Positions 1-7,792 of a stretch of 64,000 nucleotides of DNA are shown here, in pieces. Source of the DNA: Aldehydirespirator sp965203635. GTDB lineage: Bacteria > Actinomycetota > Acidimicrobiia > Acidimicrobiales > Aldehydirespiratoraceae. The position numbers were made by a program, and so were the translations under genes. Position 1 is the first letter of the stretch. The number at the start of each line of letters is the position of its first letter. A model generated the notes under the pieces. The model saw only the letters and a program-made list of their open reading frames with translations, was not told the origin of the DNA and searched no databases. The stretch spans positions 992,001 through 1,056,000 of the forward strand of contig OZ241903.1 in assembly GCA_965203635.1 (NCBI GenBank). Direction: 5' to 3'.

Positions 1-114
1 CACCGCGACCACCGCAGTCAGCGTCAAGAGGGCGATAGCCACGCCATAGTCCGGCAACAGGGAGTAGAACCAGGCCAGTACCCCGGTAACGACGTCGAAC
101 AGGGGATCAAACAT
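1..114 (-). CDS. yidC: Membrane protein insertase YidC, N-terminal fragment
   Basis: Only the first 38 codons are present; the gene continues beyond base 1. The fragment reads MFDPLFDVVTGVLAWFYSLL and then a hydrophobic stretch, which matches the short N-terminus and first membrane helix of Gram-positive-type YidC/Oxa1 insertases. YidC inserts and folds membrane proteins with or without Sec. The start overlaps the end of yidD by 8 bases, and the yidC-yidD-rnpA-rpmH order is the conserved block beside bacterial origins. The assignment rests on the short N-terminal match plus this context. Confidence 0.85.
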   Translation of the reverse strand, partial: MFDPLFDVVTGVLAWFYSLLPDYGVAIALLTLTAVVAV

Positions 115-349
115 CGGCGGTCTCCCTCAGCGGCACCGGATCCCAACCCATCGAGCCCCACGGGTGACAGCGGACCAGACGGCGCACGGTGAGCCATGCG
201 CCGCGCACCGCGCCGTACTTCTGCAGCGCCTCGAGCGCATAGGCCGAACACGACGGCATGTACCGGCATGTCGGCGGGCGACCGGCCCGGGCCAGCTGGT
301 AGGCCCGTATCGCACGGCAGGCAAGTCGTGTCGGAAGCCGGCGCCTCAC
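107..349 (-). CDS. yidD: Membrane protein insertion efficiency factor YidD
   Basis: An 80-residue protein with the YidD signature: residues C-R-Y-M-P-S-C-S-A-Y near position 30, then the H-P-W and G-W-D-P-V-P motifs near the C-terminus. YidD is a small membrane-associated protein that helps YidC insert membrane proteins. The GTG start at 349 overlaps the rnpA stop (GTGA) and the end overlaps the yidC start, so the block is translationally coupled. Length is normal for the family. Confidence 0.95.
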   Translation of the reverse strand: MRRRLPTRLACRAIRAYQLARAGRPPTCRYMPSCSAYALEALQKYGAVRGAWLTVRRLVRCHPWGSMGWDPVPLRETADV

Positions 350-669
350 CGGATGTCTCCCAACAGCGCCCCCAAGGTCGTTCGGAGCTCAGCGGCGGAC
401 AGGCCTTCCAACGACGACGAGATGCCCAGGCGATACTCCCCATCGGACAGCACGATCGTTCCGTCGCCGGCCAGCTCGCGCAGCGCCTCGCGCACCCGTC
501 GACGGGCTCTATTGCGCACAACCGCCGTCCCCACCGACTTCGGCACCGCGAACAGGACGCGCGCGTCCGTTGGAGTAGCGCGGAACGAGACCCTTAGGGG
601 ACCGCGGCGAACGCTGGCCGGCATTCGGGGTTCGTGACACGCGCGGCGGCTGATCGCCGAGCCGTTCAC
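346..669 (-). CDS. rnpA: Ribonuclease P protein component
   Basis: RnpA binds the RNase P RNA and helps mature the 5' ends of tRNAs. The 107-residue protein carries the family core around residues 40-70, including V-P-K-S-V-G-T-A-V-V-R-N-R-A-R-R-R-V-R-E, which is the RNR signature. The N-terminus is shorter and less typical than usual: the common L-x-x-x-x-D-F segment is not obvious. The GTG start at 669 overlaps the rpmH TGA by four bases, so the start is probably right. Confidence 0.93.
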   Translation of the reverse strand: MNGSAISRRACHEPRMPASVRRGPLRVSFRATPTDARVLFAVPKSVGTAVVRNRARRRVREALRELAGDGTIVLSDGEYRLGISSSLEGLSAAELRTTLGALLGDIR

Positions 670-800
670 GCGGCCAGTCGGCTCCGCCCTCTGCGGCGGC
701 GGGCACGCAGCACAGCACGCCCTCCGCGTGTCCTCATTCTGGCTCGAAACCCGTGTTTCTTATGCCTTTTTCTTATATTCGGCTGAAAAGGGCGCTTCAT
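666..800 (-). CDS. rpmH: Large ribosomal subunit protein bL34
   Basis: A 44-residue, very basic protein beginning MKRPFQPNIRKRHKKHGFRA, which is diagnostic for bL34. It is a structural protein of the 50S subunit. The ATG at 800 was chosen because it gives the standard family length; a longer reading would add unrelated residues from the origin region. It is the promoter-proximal gene of the minus-strand rpmH-rnpA-yidD-yidC operon, transcribed away from the candidate origin. Confidence 0.98.
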   Translation of the reverse strand: MKRPFQPNIRKRHKKHGFRARMRTRGGRAVLRARRRRGRSRLAA

Positions 801-1209
801 GAAGATCCTCCTCGGCCTGCTCCGATTCGAGCACGCCACAAGAGCCGCCACCCGGGTCGATGCTGTGGATGAACGGCGGTCGGCATCCACCGTAGGGCTG
901 ACCCTGCGTCGCGACAACCAACCGGCTCAGACAGGCACCGCGCGCCGTCTACCGTCGGGCGGTCTCGCACCGGATCAAAGAACATCAATGTTATATATCT
1001 TACGTATATGTAGTTCACTTGAACTTCATCCAGCCTGAACTAGTCATTTGCCCCCACTTCAGCGTCGGACTTGCAGCCGATGTGGATGCTGCTACGTTCC
1101 GCTGGTCACCACCGCAACCGGATCTGGGTCCCGCCCTCCTCCACTAAGGGGCCACGGAGATCTCTTGTCCACATCTGTGGATGATTCTGTGGAGAAAGGA
1201 GATCGACAG
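801..1209. other. Candidate replication origin (oriC), rpmH-dnaA intergenic region
   Basis: This 409-base gap between the divergent rpmH and dnaA genes holds no convincing gene. It has several DnaA-box-like 9-mers: TGTGGATGA at 864-872 (TCATCCACA on the other strand), TGTGGATGC at 1081-1089, and three close to the dnaA start (listed separately). Between them, about 983-1020, is an AT-rich stretch containing TTATATATCTTACGTATATG, unusual in this GC-rich DNA and a plausible unwinding element. Boxes plus an AT-rich element next to dnaA fit an origin. Many actinobacteria have oriC on the other side of dnaA, so this needs a skew or mapping test. Confidence 0.65.
1165..1196. promoter_or_regulatory. 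Cluster of three DnaA-box-like sites upstream of dnaA
   Basis: TTGTCCACA lies at 1165-1173 in forward orientation. TGTGGATGA at 1176-1184 and TGTGGAGAA at 1188-1196 are reverse-oriented TCATCCACA and TTCTCCACA. All three are within one or two changes of TTATCCACA. They end just before the dnaA Shine-Dalgarno AAAGGAG, so they could serve origin function, DnaA autorepression, or both. Confidence 0.65.
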
Positions 1210-2601
1210 GTGAACACCGACGCCGAGGCGGAGCGGATCTGGACCAGTTGCGCCCAGAGCATCCGCAGCCAGGTGAGCGACGCCGTGTGGAGAACCACCT
1301 TCAGCGGCGCCCGAGCAACCGCCTTCGACCAGCGCTCCCTGACGCTGGTTGTGCCGACCAGCCTCCAGAAGGCCCGGATCGAGCGCCGCTACTTCGATCT
1401 GTTGACCGACGCCCTGGACGAGGCCGAGCCGGACGTGATGGTTCGAATCGAGATCGACCCGGACTGGGACCAGAGCGGCGACTTCTCTGTTGCCGCCGCT
1501 GCAGCTCCGGCGGAGGAAGCTCCAGCGTTGGGTGATGCCGACCGTGAATCGGGAGCCGCGGGCACCAACGGAGATTCCGGGCCCCATGCTCGCTTGACTT
1601 TCGAGCAGTTCGTGACCGGAACCTCCAACCGGTTCTCGCACGCGGCGGCACTCGCGGTGGCCGAGACCCCGGCCGGGCCGTACAACCCGCTGCTGATCCA
1701 CGGGGACTCCGGGCTCGGAAAGACCCACCTCCTGAGGGCCATCGCTCATTACGTGACCCACCATTACCCCTCGTACAAGGTGCGCTACGTCACCAGCGAG
1801 ACCTTCCTGAACGAGTTCGTGCAGGCGATACGGAACAGCACACAGCCGGAGTTCAAGCTCCTGTACCGGAGCAACGATGTGCTGCTGGTCGACGACATCC
1901 AGTTCATGGAAGGCAAGGACGGCCTGCAGGAGGAGTTCTTCCACACGTTCAACGACCTTCTGCAGAACGGCGCGCAGATAGTCCTCTCCTCCGATCGCTC
2001 TCCCGATGCCATGCCCACTCTGGAGGACCGGCTCCGAAGCCGGTTCAAGTCGGGCCTCATCACGGACATCCAGCCCCCGGATCTAGTCACCCGGCTAGCC
2101 ATCCTGGAGAAGAAGGCTGAGTCGGCGGCCATTGAGATCCCCAGGGAAGTCCTCTCATTCATCGCCGAGAACGTCACCGACTCGATCCGTGAACTCGAAG
2201 GGGCCCTCATCAAGGTCACGGCGTACGCCAACATCACCGGTCAGCCATGCTCCTACGAACTCGCCAAACGGGTCCTGGCCGACTTGATAGGCAACACCAT
2301 CAAAGCGCCGGTCACGGTCAGGAGCATCCTCGCGGCCACTGCCGAGCTCTTCAACTTCTCGGTGGAACAGATCACCGGAGGCAGCCGGCGCAGGCCCCTG
2401 GTCGACGCCCGTCAAATCGCAATGTACGTAACCAGGAACATGACCGACCTGTCCTACCCCGAGATCGGCAGGGCCTTCGGCAACCGCGACCACACCACTG
2501 TTATCCACGCCGTGCGCAAGATCGAACACCACATGACCGAGCGCAAGGACATCTTCGACAGGATCCAGGACCTCCAGAGACGGGTCGGAGAGATCTCGTG
2601 A
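1210..2601 (+). CDS. dnaA: Chromosomal replication initiator protein DnaA
   Basis: DnaA binds DnaA boxes, opens the origin and loads the helicase. The 463-residue protein has the N-terminal domain I (residues 1-90), an acidic/alanine-rich linker (about 91-125), the AAA+ domain with Walker A GDSGLGKT at about 165-172 and Walker B LLVDD at about 225-229, and the C-terminal helix-turn-helix with the signature D-H-T-T-V-I-H-A near residue 427. GTG at 1210 was chosen because AAAGGAG lies 8-10 bases upstream and the protein then starts with normal domain I; an earlier in-frame start would translate the DnaA boxes. Confidence 0.97.
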   Translation: MNTDAEAERIWTSCAQSIRSQVSDAVWRTTFSGARATAFDQRSLTLVVPTSLQKARIERRYFDLLTDALDEAEPDVMVRIEIDPDWDQSGDFSVAAAAAPAEEAPALGDADRESGAAGTNGDSGPHARLTFEQFVTGTSNRFSHAAALAVAETPAGPYNPLLIHGDSGLGKTHLLRAIAHYVTHHYPSYKVRYVTSETFLNEFVQAIRNSTQPEFKLLYRSNDVLLVDDIQFMEGKDGLQEEFFHTFNDLLQNGAQIVLSSDRSPDAMPTLEDRLRSRFKSGLITDIQPPDLVTRLAILEKKAESAAIEIPREVLSFIAENVTDSIRELEGALIKVTAYANITGQPCSYELAKRVLADLIGNTIKAPVTVRSILAATAELFNFSVEQITGGSRRRPLVDARQIAMYVTRNMTDLSYPEIGRAFGNRDHTTVIHAVRKIEHHMTERKDIFDRIQDLQRRVGEIS

Positions 2602-2603
2602 GA

Positions 2604-2699
2604 CCAGAGGCCGAGCAAGTACACGAGCGAAACCGTCCCATGCGGGCGAGGCCGTGGCCCGAGCGGCCCGTGAGCGAAGCGAGCCAGAGCGGGAGACAC
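2604..2699 (+). repeat. Dispersed intergenic repeat, copy 1 (split form)
   Basis: The dnaA-dnaN gap (2602-2942) holds a copy of a repeat seen elsewhere in the window. The 5' module CCAGAGGCCGAGC is at 2604-2616 and the 3' module starting GCGAGGCCGTGGCCCGAGCG is at 2646-2699, ending GCGGGAGACAC. Here about 30 unrelated bases separate the modules. The rest of the gap contains one weak DnaA-box-like site (TCTGGACAA at 2747-2755) and the dnaN Shine-Dalgarno; no gene is evident. Confidence 0.8.
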
Positions 2700-2942
2700 T
2701 GCCACCAGGCACAGGGGAGAACCATGGGGACCGTTGCCTCCTCGCCTCTGGACAACTGTGCCAAACGACACCGAAATCAACACCCGGTCGGCAACACGCC
2801 GCAGGCTCACTGACCGGCACGGCAAATCTGGGCATATCAGAAGCGCTGTGATTTCAAGGCGAGCCGACCCAAATCCCCAATCCACAGTGCCTAATGTCTT
2901 CTACAACCCTATGAATCCAGCTAGAGGAGAAGCAAGACGATC

Positions 2943-4079
2943 ATGGGCATGAAGTTCCGTTGCGAACGAGACACGCTCTTGGATGCTCTGACGGTCGCGG
3001 TGCGAGCCACGGCGGGTGCCAGTTCGAACCGGGCCGCGCTGACGGGAGCTCACCTCGACCTTACCGAGGGCGTTCTCACCGTCACCGGCAGTGACCTCGA
3101 TTTGACGCTGTCGGTGACGGCAGAGGTGCTGGGTACCGCCGGCGGCGCCGCAGTGACACCAGCCCGGCTGCTCACCGATGTGGTCCGGGCCGTTCCAGCC
3201 GGAGCGGTGGAGTTCTCGGTGACTGAGGGCGAGGCCTCGATCGTGGCCGGGTCATCGGAGTTCTCGATCCGGCTGATCCCCGAGGAGGACTACCCGCAGC
3301 TGTCGTTCACCCAGGAAGCAAGCGAGGACGGCGACTCGGCGGCGTTCAGTCCGGCCGTCACGTTCAGCGGGGCTGAATTCCGGGATGCGCTCAGCCAAGT
3401 CGTCAGGTCGGCCTCGTCCGATGACTCCAGGCCGATCCTCACCGGTGTGCTCATGGCCTCGGAGGGGGAGGGCCGGCTGCGGCTGGTCTCGACGGACTCG
3501 TACCGGCTCTCGGTGCGAGATCTCGAGGGCTCGTCGATCCTCGGTGAGCATCAGAAGGTTCTAGTGCCGAGCCGCGCTCTCGGTGAGCTGCAGCGGCTGA
3601 TCGCGGATTCGGACGAAGTGACGTTGAAGTTGGCCGAGCACTATGCGCAGTTCGTGGTCGGGAACGTCCAGCTGACCACGCGGCTGATCCCGGGGGACTT
3701 TCCCAACTACCAGGGCTTGATCCCGACCGACCACCCGAATTGCCTGACCGCCAATCGCGAGCAGCTGCTGGAGGTTGTTAGACGGGTACGCCTGCTTGCC
3801 CAGGATTCGACGCCGGTCCGGTTGGTGATGAGCGACGCGAGCCTCGAAGTCATTGCCATAACGCACGACGTCGGCAAGGCGAACGAATCCATGGAGGCCA
3901 ACTACACGGGTGAGGATCTGACTGTCGCGTTCAACCCCGGCTACCTCATCGACGGCATTGAGGCCACCACCGGCGAGGAAGTCACGCTGGAGACGGCGGA
4001 CGCGGTGAAGCCAGCCCTGCTTCGTTCGGTGGGGGACGAGGGGTTCCTCTATCTGCTTATGCCGGTGCGGGTGAGCTGA
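2943..4079 (+). CDS. dnaN: DNA polymerase III beta subunit (sliding clamp)
   Basis: The 378-residue protein begins MGMKFRCERDTLLDALTVAV and ends YLLMPVRVS, both typical of the beta clamp, with three repeated clamp domains of about 120 residues. The homodimer ring encircles DNA and tethers polymerase III and other clamp-binding proteins. The ATG at 2943 follows AGAGGAGA by a suitable gap; the internal ATG two codons on (MKF) is a possible alternative. It lies 18 bases before recF in the conserved dnaA-dnaN-recF order. Confidence 0.97.
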   Translation: MGMKFRCERDTLLDALTVAVRATAGASSNRAALTGAHLDLTEGVLTVTGSDLDLTLSVTAEVLGTAGGAAVTPARLLTDVVRAVPAGAVEFSVTEGEASIVAGSSEFSIRLIPEEDYPQLSFTQEASEDGDSAAFSPAVTFSGAEFRDALSQVVRSASSDDSRPILTGVLMASEGEGRLRLVSTDSYRLSVRDLEGSSILGEHQKVLVPSRALGELQRLIADSDEVTLKLAEHYAQFVVGNVQLTTRLIPGDFPNYQGLIPTDHPNCLTANREQLLEVVRRVRLLAQDSTPVRLVMSDASLEVIAITHDVGKANESMEANYTGEDLTVAFNPGYLIDGIEATTGEEVTLETADAVKPALLRSVGDEGFLYLLMPVRVS

Positions 4080-4097
4080 TCGTTTCGGGCGTCGGCC

Positions 4098-5183
4098 GTG
4101 CGGGTCTGCTCGCTATCGCTTCTCGACTTCCGGTCCTACGCCGAGGCCGAGGTTGTCTTCGCCCCGGGCATGACGGCGATCATCGGGCCGAACGGCCATG
4201 GGAAGACCAACTTGCTCGAGGCCCTGGGCTTCGCGGCCGGCCTGGGTTCGTTCCGGGGCGCGGCCGATGCGGCCCTCATACGTGACGGGGCGTCGGCGGC
4301 GGTCATTCGCTGCTCGGGGATCGGTGACGGAGACCGCGAGACACTGATCGAGGTGGAGCTCGCCCGGGCCCGGCAGAACCGGGTGAGGGTGAACCGGCAA
4401 CCGGTGGCGCGGCGCCGTGACCTGCTCGGGGTGCTCACGGCCACGGCCTTCTCGCCGGAGGACCTCGAACTGGTGAAAGGCGAGCCCGCAGTCCGGCGAC
4501 GATGGATGGACGACGCCCTGGCGGCGGTCCGACCGTCCTGGGGAGCGCTGCGCAGCGAGTTGGACCGGATCCTTCGCCAACGCAACACGCTGTTGCGCCA
4601 GGCGCAGGGCCGCGCCGTCGGTGACGTGGCCATCACCCTGGATGTGTGGGACGACAAGCTGGCCGCAGTGGGCGACGAGCTCCGCAGCCGGCGCCGTGAC
4701 CTGCTGGCTGCGATGGAACCCCGGATCCGGCGTCACTATGGCCACATTTCCCAGGGGCAGGGCGACGCCGGTGTGACCTACCTCTCGTCCTGGGGGGAGG
4801 ACTCGCTGGCCGGCGCACTGGCCGCGGCCAGATCCACCGATCTCAAGCGATCCACGAGCACGGTGGGTCCCCACCGCGACGACGTCCTGCTGAAGGTGGG
4901 AGGACTTCCGGCCCGAAGTCATGCTTCTCAGGGAGAGCAGAGGTCGCTGGCGTTGGCCTTGCGATTGGCGGTGGATGCAGAAGTTCGCGAGAGCCGGGGC
5001 GTGGAGCCGGTGTTGTTGCTCGATGACGTGTTCTCAGAACTGGACGCCGGCCGTGCGGCCGCATTGTTGGAGACACTCCCGCCCGGTCAGCGAATCCTCA
5101 CCACCGCCGCGACCGAGCTGCCCGCGAGCGTCCAGCCCCACCAGCTGATCCGGGTCGCCAACGGCACCGCTAGGTCGTTGTGA
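4098..5183 (+). CDS. recF: DNA replication and repair protein RecF
   Basis: RecF is an ABC/SMC-like ATPase that acts with RecO and RecR to load RecA at single-strand gaps. The 361-residue protein has Walker A G-P-N-G-H-G-K-T at residues 30-37, the ABC signature in S-Q-G-E-Q-R-S near residue 277, and Walker B V-L-L-L-D-D followed by F-S-E-L-D near residue 310. The GTG start at 4098 gives the family N-terminus (L-x-L-x-D-F-R-S-Y). Its stop overlaps the next gene by four bases. Confidence 0.96.
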   Translation: MRVCSLSLLDFRSYAEAEVVFAPGMTAIIGPNGHGKTNLLEALGFAAGLGSFRGAADAALIRDGASAAVIRCSGIGDGDRETLIEVELARARQNRVRVNRQPVARRRDLLGVLTATAFSPEDLELVKGEPAVRRRWMDDALAAVRPSWGALRSELDRILRQRNTLLRQAQGRAVGDVAITLDVWDDKLAAVGDELRSRRRDLLAAMEPRIRRHYGHISQGQGDAGVTYLSSWGEDSLAGALAAARSTDLKRSTSTVGPHRDDVLLKVGGLPARSHASQGEQRSLALALRLAVDAEVRESRGVEPVLLLDDVFSELDAGRAAALLETLPPGQRILTTAATELPASVQPHQLIRVANGTARSL

Positions 5184-5494
5184 CGGCGGCGGGAGACGAG
5201 CCCATCGAGCTGGCTGATGCTCTGGAGCGGGTGTTGGGCTCGCTCGGCGCACCACCCGCCGACCTGCTGTCGACTGTGTTCCACCGGTGGGAGGAGGTGG
5301 TGGGGGCCGACGTGGCTCGGCACTGCCGGCCCGCCGCGGTGGAGGGTGATCGGCTAGTGATCGTGGCCTCCGATCCGATGTGGGCCAGCGAGGTGCGATG
5401 GCTGGCCGAACAGGTGCTGGAGAGGGTCAATGAACTGTCGTCCACCGATCGGCTGACGTCGATAGCAGTGCGGGTGAAGCCGGTCGCGGAGTAG
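5180..5494 (+). CDS. dciA: DciA-like DUF721 protein
   Basis: A 104-residue protein with the DUF721 core: L-x-x-V-F-H-R-W-E-E-V-V-G near residues 33-43 and a following beta-rich segment D-R-L-V-I-V-A-S-D-P-M-W-A near 57-69. DUF721 proteins in the dnaA-recF-gyrB block are homologues of DciA, the ancestral loader of the replicative helicase DnaB. Its GTG start overlaps the recF TGA (GTGA), so it is probably made by coupling. The function is inferred from family and place. Confidence 0.85.
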   Translation: MTAAGDEPIELADALERVLGSLGAPPADLLSTVFHRWEEVVGADVARHCRPAAVEGDRLVIVASDPMWASEVRWLAEQVLERVNELSSTDRLTSIAVRVKPVAE

Positions 5495-5711
5495 CGCCGT
5501 TCGGCCGATGCTCGCTGGTAGAATGACGGGCGTGATCGGTGGCTCGACGAAGGGCTTTGTCCCGGTTCGGTGCCCCCGGCTCGCCCGGTCCTTGTCTGCT
5601 GTGGCCGGGTCGTGCCAGTGAGTGCTCCGAGCCTCCTCTTGTTCTGGCGGCAGACCTTCGATCCATCGTCGCCCGCCGCCCGCGGGACCGTGTGAGGAGG
5701 GTCTGTTCGGC
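5495..5711 (+). promoter_or_regulatory. gyrB upstream region with possible -10 element
   Basis: This 217-base gap holds no gene I would defend. TAGAAT at 5519-5524 resembles an actinobacterial -10 hexamer; I see no good -35. If used, it gives gyrB a leader of about 180 bases. GAGGAGGG near 5692-5699 is the gyrB ribosome-binding site. Confidence 0.3.
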
Positions 5712-7772
5712 GTGACTGCCAGCGAGCCGGCAATCGAGACAACCCCCGGTGTCGACCCCTCGTACGGCGCGCTCGAGATCACTGTCCTGGAGGGCCTCGA
5801 GGCCGTGCGCGAGCGGCCCAGCATGTACATCGGGTCGACCGGCCCGACCGGCCTGCACCATCTCGTGTGGGAGGTTGTGGACAACTCGGTGGACGAGGCC
5901 ATGGCCGGCTACTGCACCCGGGTCGACGTGACGCTCCACGAGGACGGTTCGTGCGAGGTGGGAGACGACGGCCGCGGCATTCCCGTGGACCCGCATCCCC
6001 TCCATGACCACGTCCCCGCGGCTGAGCTGGTGATGACGCTGCTGCACGCGGGCGGGAAGTTCGGTGGCGACGGCTACAAGATCTCGGGCGGCCTCCACGG
6101 CGTCGGCGTCTCGGTGGTCAATGCCCTCTCATCCCGGGTGGAAGTCGACATCTACCGCTCCGGGCAACGGCATCGCATGACCTTCGTCAACGGTGGCGAG
6201 ATCGAGGAAGCCCTCTCCGTGCTGGGACCCGCGCCACAGCTGAACGGCGACATCCGGACGGGCACGACGATCCGATTCTGGCCCGATTCCTCGGTCTTGG
6301 AGGATGTGTCGTTCCGGTACCAGACGGTGGCCGAACGTTTGGAGATGATGGCGTTCTTGAACCGGGGACTGGAAATCCGGGTCCGCGATCTGAGGCCCGG
6401 CCCGCACGGACACACCGAGTGGGCGTCATTCCGCTACGAGGGCGGCATTGTCGACTATGTGAGCCGGCTGAACCAGTCGAAGGTCCGGCTCTTCGATGCC
6501 GTCGGGCACTTCGCCGACACGGAGACCATCGACGGCAATCCGCACGAGGTGGAAGTGGCCTTCCAGTGGAACACCGGCTTCAACACCGACGGCCTGCACA
6601 GCTTTGCCAACGGGATCTCCACCATCGACGGTGGCATGCATGAACAGGGGTTCCGCGCCGCGCTGACCCGTACTGTCAATGCCTACGCCCGCGAGAAGGG
6701 GTTGCTCAAGGAGAAGGCTGAGAACCTCCACGGCGAGGACATCCGTGAGGGCCTCACCGCGATCATCAGCGTGCGCATCGGAAAGCCGCAGTTCGAGGGG
6801 CAGACGAAGGCCAAGTTGGGCAACATGTCGATGCGGTCCTTCACCGAGCGGGTCACCAACCGCCACCTGTCGGAATGGCTCGAGGAGCACCCGGCCGAAG
6901 CCAAACGGGCCGTGTTGAAGGCGGTAGCGGCCTCTGCGGCTCGCGAGGCCGCGGCTCGGGTGCGTTCCGAGGTTCGCTCCAAGTCACTGCTCGACGGTGC
7001 CGGCATGCCCGACAAGCTGAAGGATTGCACCGCCACCGACTCGGCCCGCCGGGAGCTGTTCATCGTCGAGGGGGACTCCGCGGGCGGTTCCGCCGTGCGG
7101 GCACGCGATCCCGAGACCCAGGCGGTGCTGCCGATCAGGGGCAAGATCCTCAACGTTGAGCGGGCTCGCATAGACCGGATGCTCAAGAACAACGAGATAC
7201 AGGCCATCATCGCGGCCATAGGCACCGGCATCGGCGACGCGGCGGGCTCCAACGGCAACGGCAGTGGAGATGGCAACTCGGCCGACGGCCGCGATCCCGA
7301 CGACCACAGCTGCGAAATCGGCAAGGCCCGGTACCACAAAGTAATCGTGCTGGCGGACGCCGACGTGGACGGCAGCCACATCCGCACCCTCCTGCTCACG
7401 TTCTTCTACCGCCAGATGCGCCCGCTGGTCGAAGCCGGCTACGTGTACGTGGCCCAGCCGCCGCTGTACTCCACCAAGGTGTCGAACTCGAAGACCGTCT
7501 ACCTGCTCGACGACGCCGCCAAGGATGCATTCCTGGCCGAGAACCCCAAGCACAAACGCGAGTTCCAGCGGCTCAAGGGACTGGGGGAGATGGACTGGGA
7601 CGAGTTGCGCTCCACCACCATGGACCCGCAGACGCGCAGCCTGCTGCAGGTGTCGGTCGAGGAGGCCGCGATCGCCGATCAGGTCATCTCAGTGCTCATG
7701 GGCGACGACGTCGAGCAGCGCAAGAACTTCATCGTCATCAACGCCCGAGAAGTCCGCAACCTCGACTTCTGA
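5712..7772 (+). CDS. gyrB: DNA gyrase subunit B
   Basis: GyrB is the ATPase subunit of gyrase, which introduces negative supercoils. The 686-residue protein has the GHKL ATPase pocket (E-V-V-D-N-S-V-D-E-A near 54-63), the transducer domain, and the TOPRIM motifs E-G-D-S-A-G-G-S near residue 453 and D-A-D-V-D-G-S-H near 549. GTG at 5712 is chosen because a strong GGAGG-type site lies upstream; an in-frame upstream ATG at 5622 would add about 30 unrelated residues. A Gly/Asn/Asp-rich insert of about 25 residues (7238-7314) lies in the TOPRIM domain between G-T-G-I-G-D and the K-A-R-Y-H-K segment. Confidence 0.97.
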   Translation: MTASEPAIETTPGVDPSYGALEITVLEGLEAVRERPSMYIGSTGPTGLHHLVWEVVDNSVDEAMAGYCTRVDVTLHEDGSCEVGDDGRGIPVDPHPLHDHVPAAELVMTLLHAGGKFGGDGYKISGGLHGVGVSVVNALSSRVEVDIYRSGQRHRMTFVNGGEIEEALSVLGPAPQLNGDIRTGTTIRFWPDSSVLEDVSFRYQTVAERLEMMAFLNRGLEIRVRDLRPGPHGHTEWASFRYEGGIVDYVSRLNQSKVRLFDAVGHFADTETIDGNPHEVEVAFQWNTGFNTDGLHSFANGISTIDGGMHEQGFRAALTRTVNAYAREKGLLKEKAENLHGEDIREGLTAIISVRIGKPQFEGQTKAKLGNMSMRSFTERVTNRHLSEWLEEHPAEAKRAVLKAVAASAAREAAARVRSEVRSKSLLDGAGMPDKLKDCTATDSARRELFIVEGDSAGGSAVRARDPETQAVLPIRGKILNVERARIDRMLKNNEIQAIIAAIGTGIGDAAGSNGNGSGDGNSADGRDPDDHSCEIGKARYHKVIVLADADVDGSHIRTLLLTFFYRQMRPLVEAGYVYVAQPPLYSTKVSNSKTVYLLDDAAKDAFLAENPKHKREFQRLKGLGEMDWDELRSTTMDPQTRSLLQVSVEEAAIADQVISVLMGDDVEQRKNFIVINAREVRNLDF

Positions 7773-7792
7773 TCCCCCACGGAAGCGCCACC

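Noticed and set aside
1048..1209. Longer dnaA start at 1048
   Set aside because: It would translate the DnaA-box cluster and adds residues foreign to DnaA. GTG at 1210 has AAAGGAG upstream.
2602..2942. dnaA-dnaN gap as the origin
   Set aside because: It has at most two weak DnaA-box-like sites and no marked AT-rich element, whereas 801-1209 has five and an AT-rich stretch. Not fully excluded.
5622..5711. Longer gyrB start at 5622
   Set aside because: The extra 30 residues are Cys/Pro/Arg-rich and unlike any GyrB N-terminus, and the good ribosome-binding site precedes GTG at 5712.
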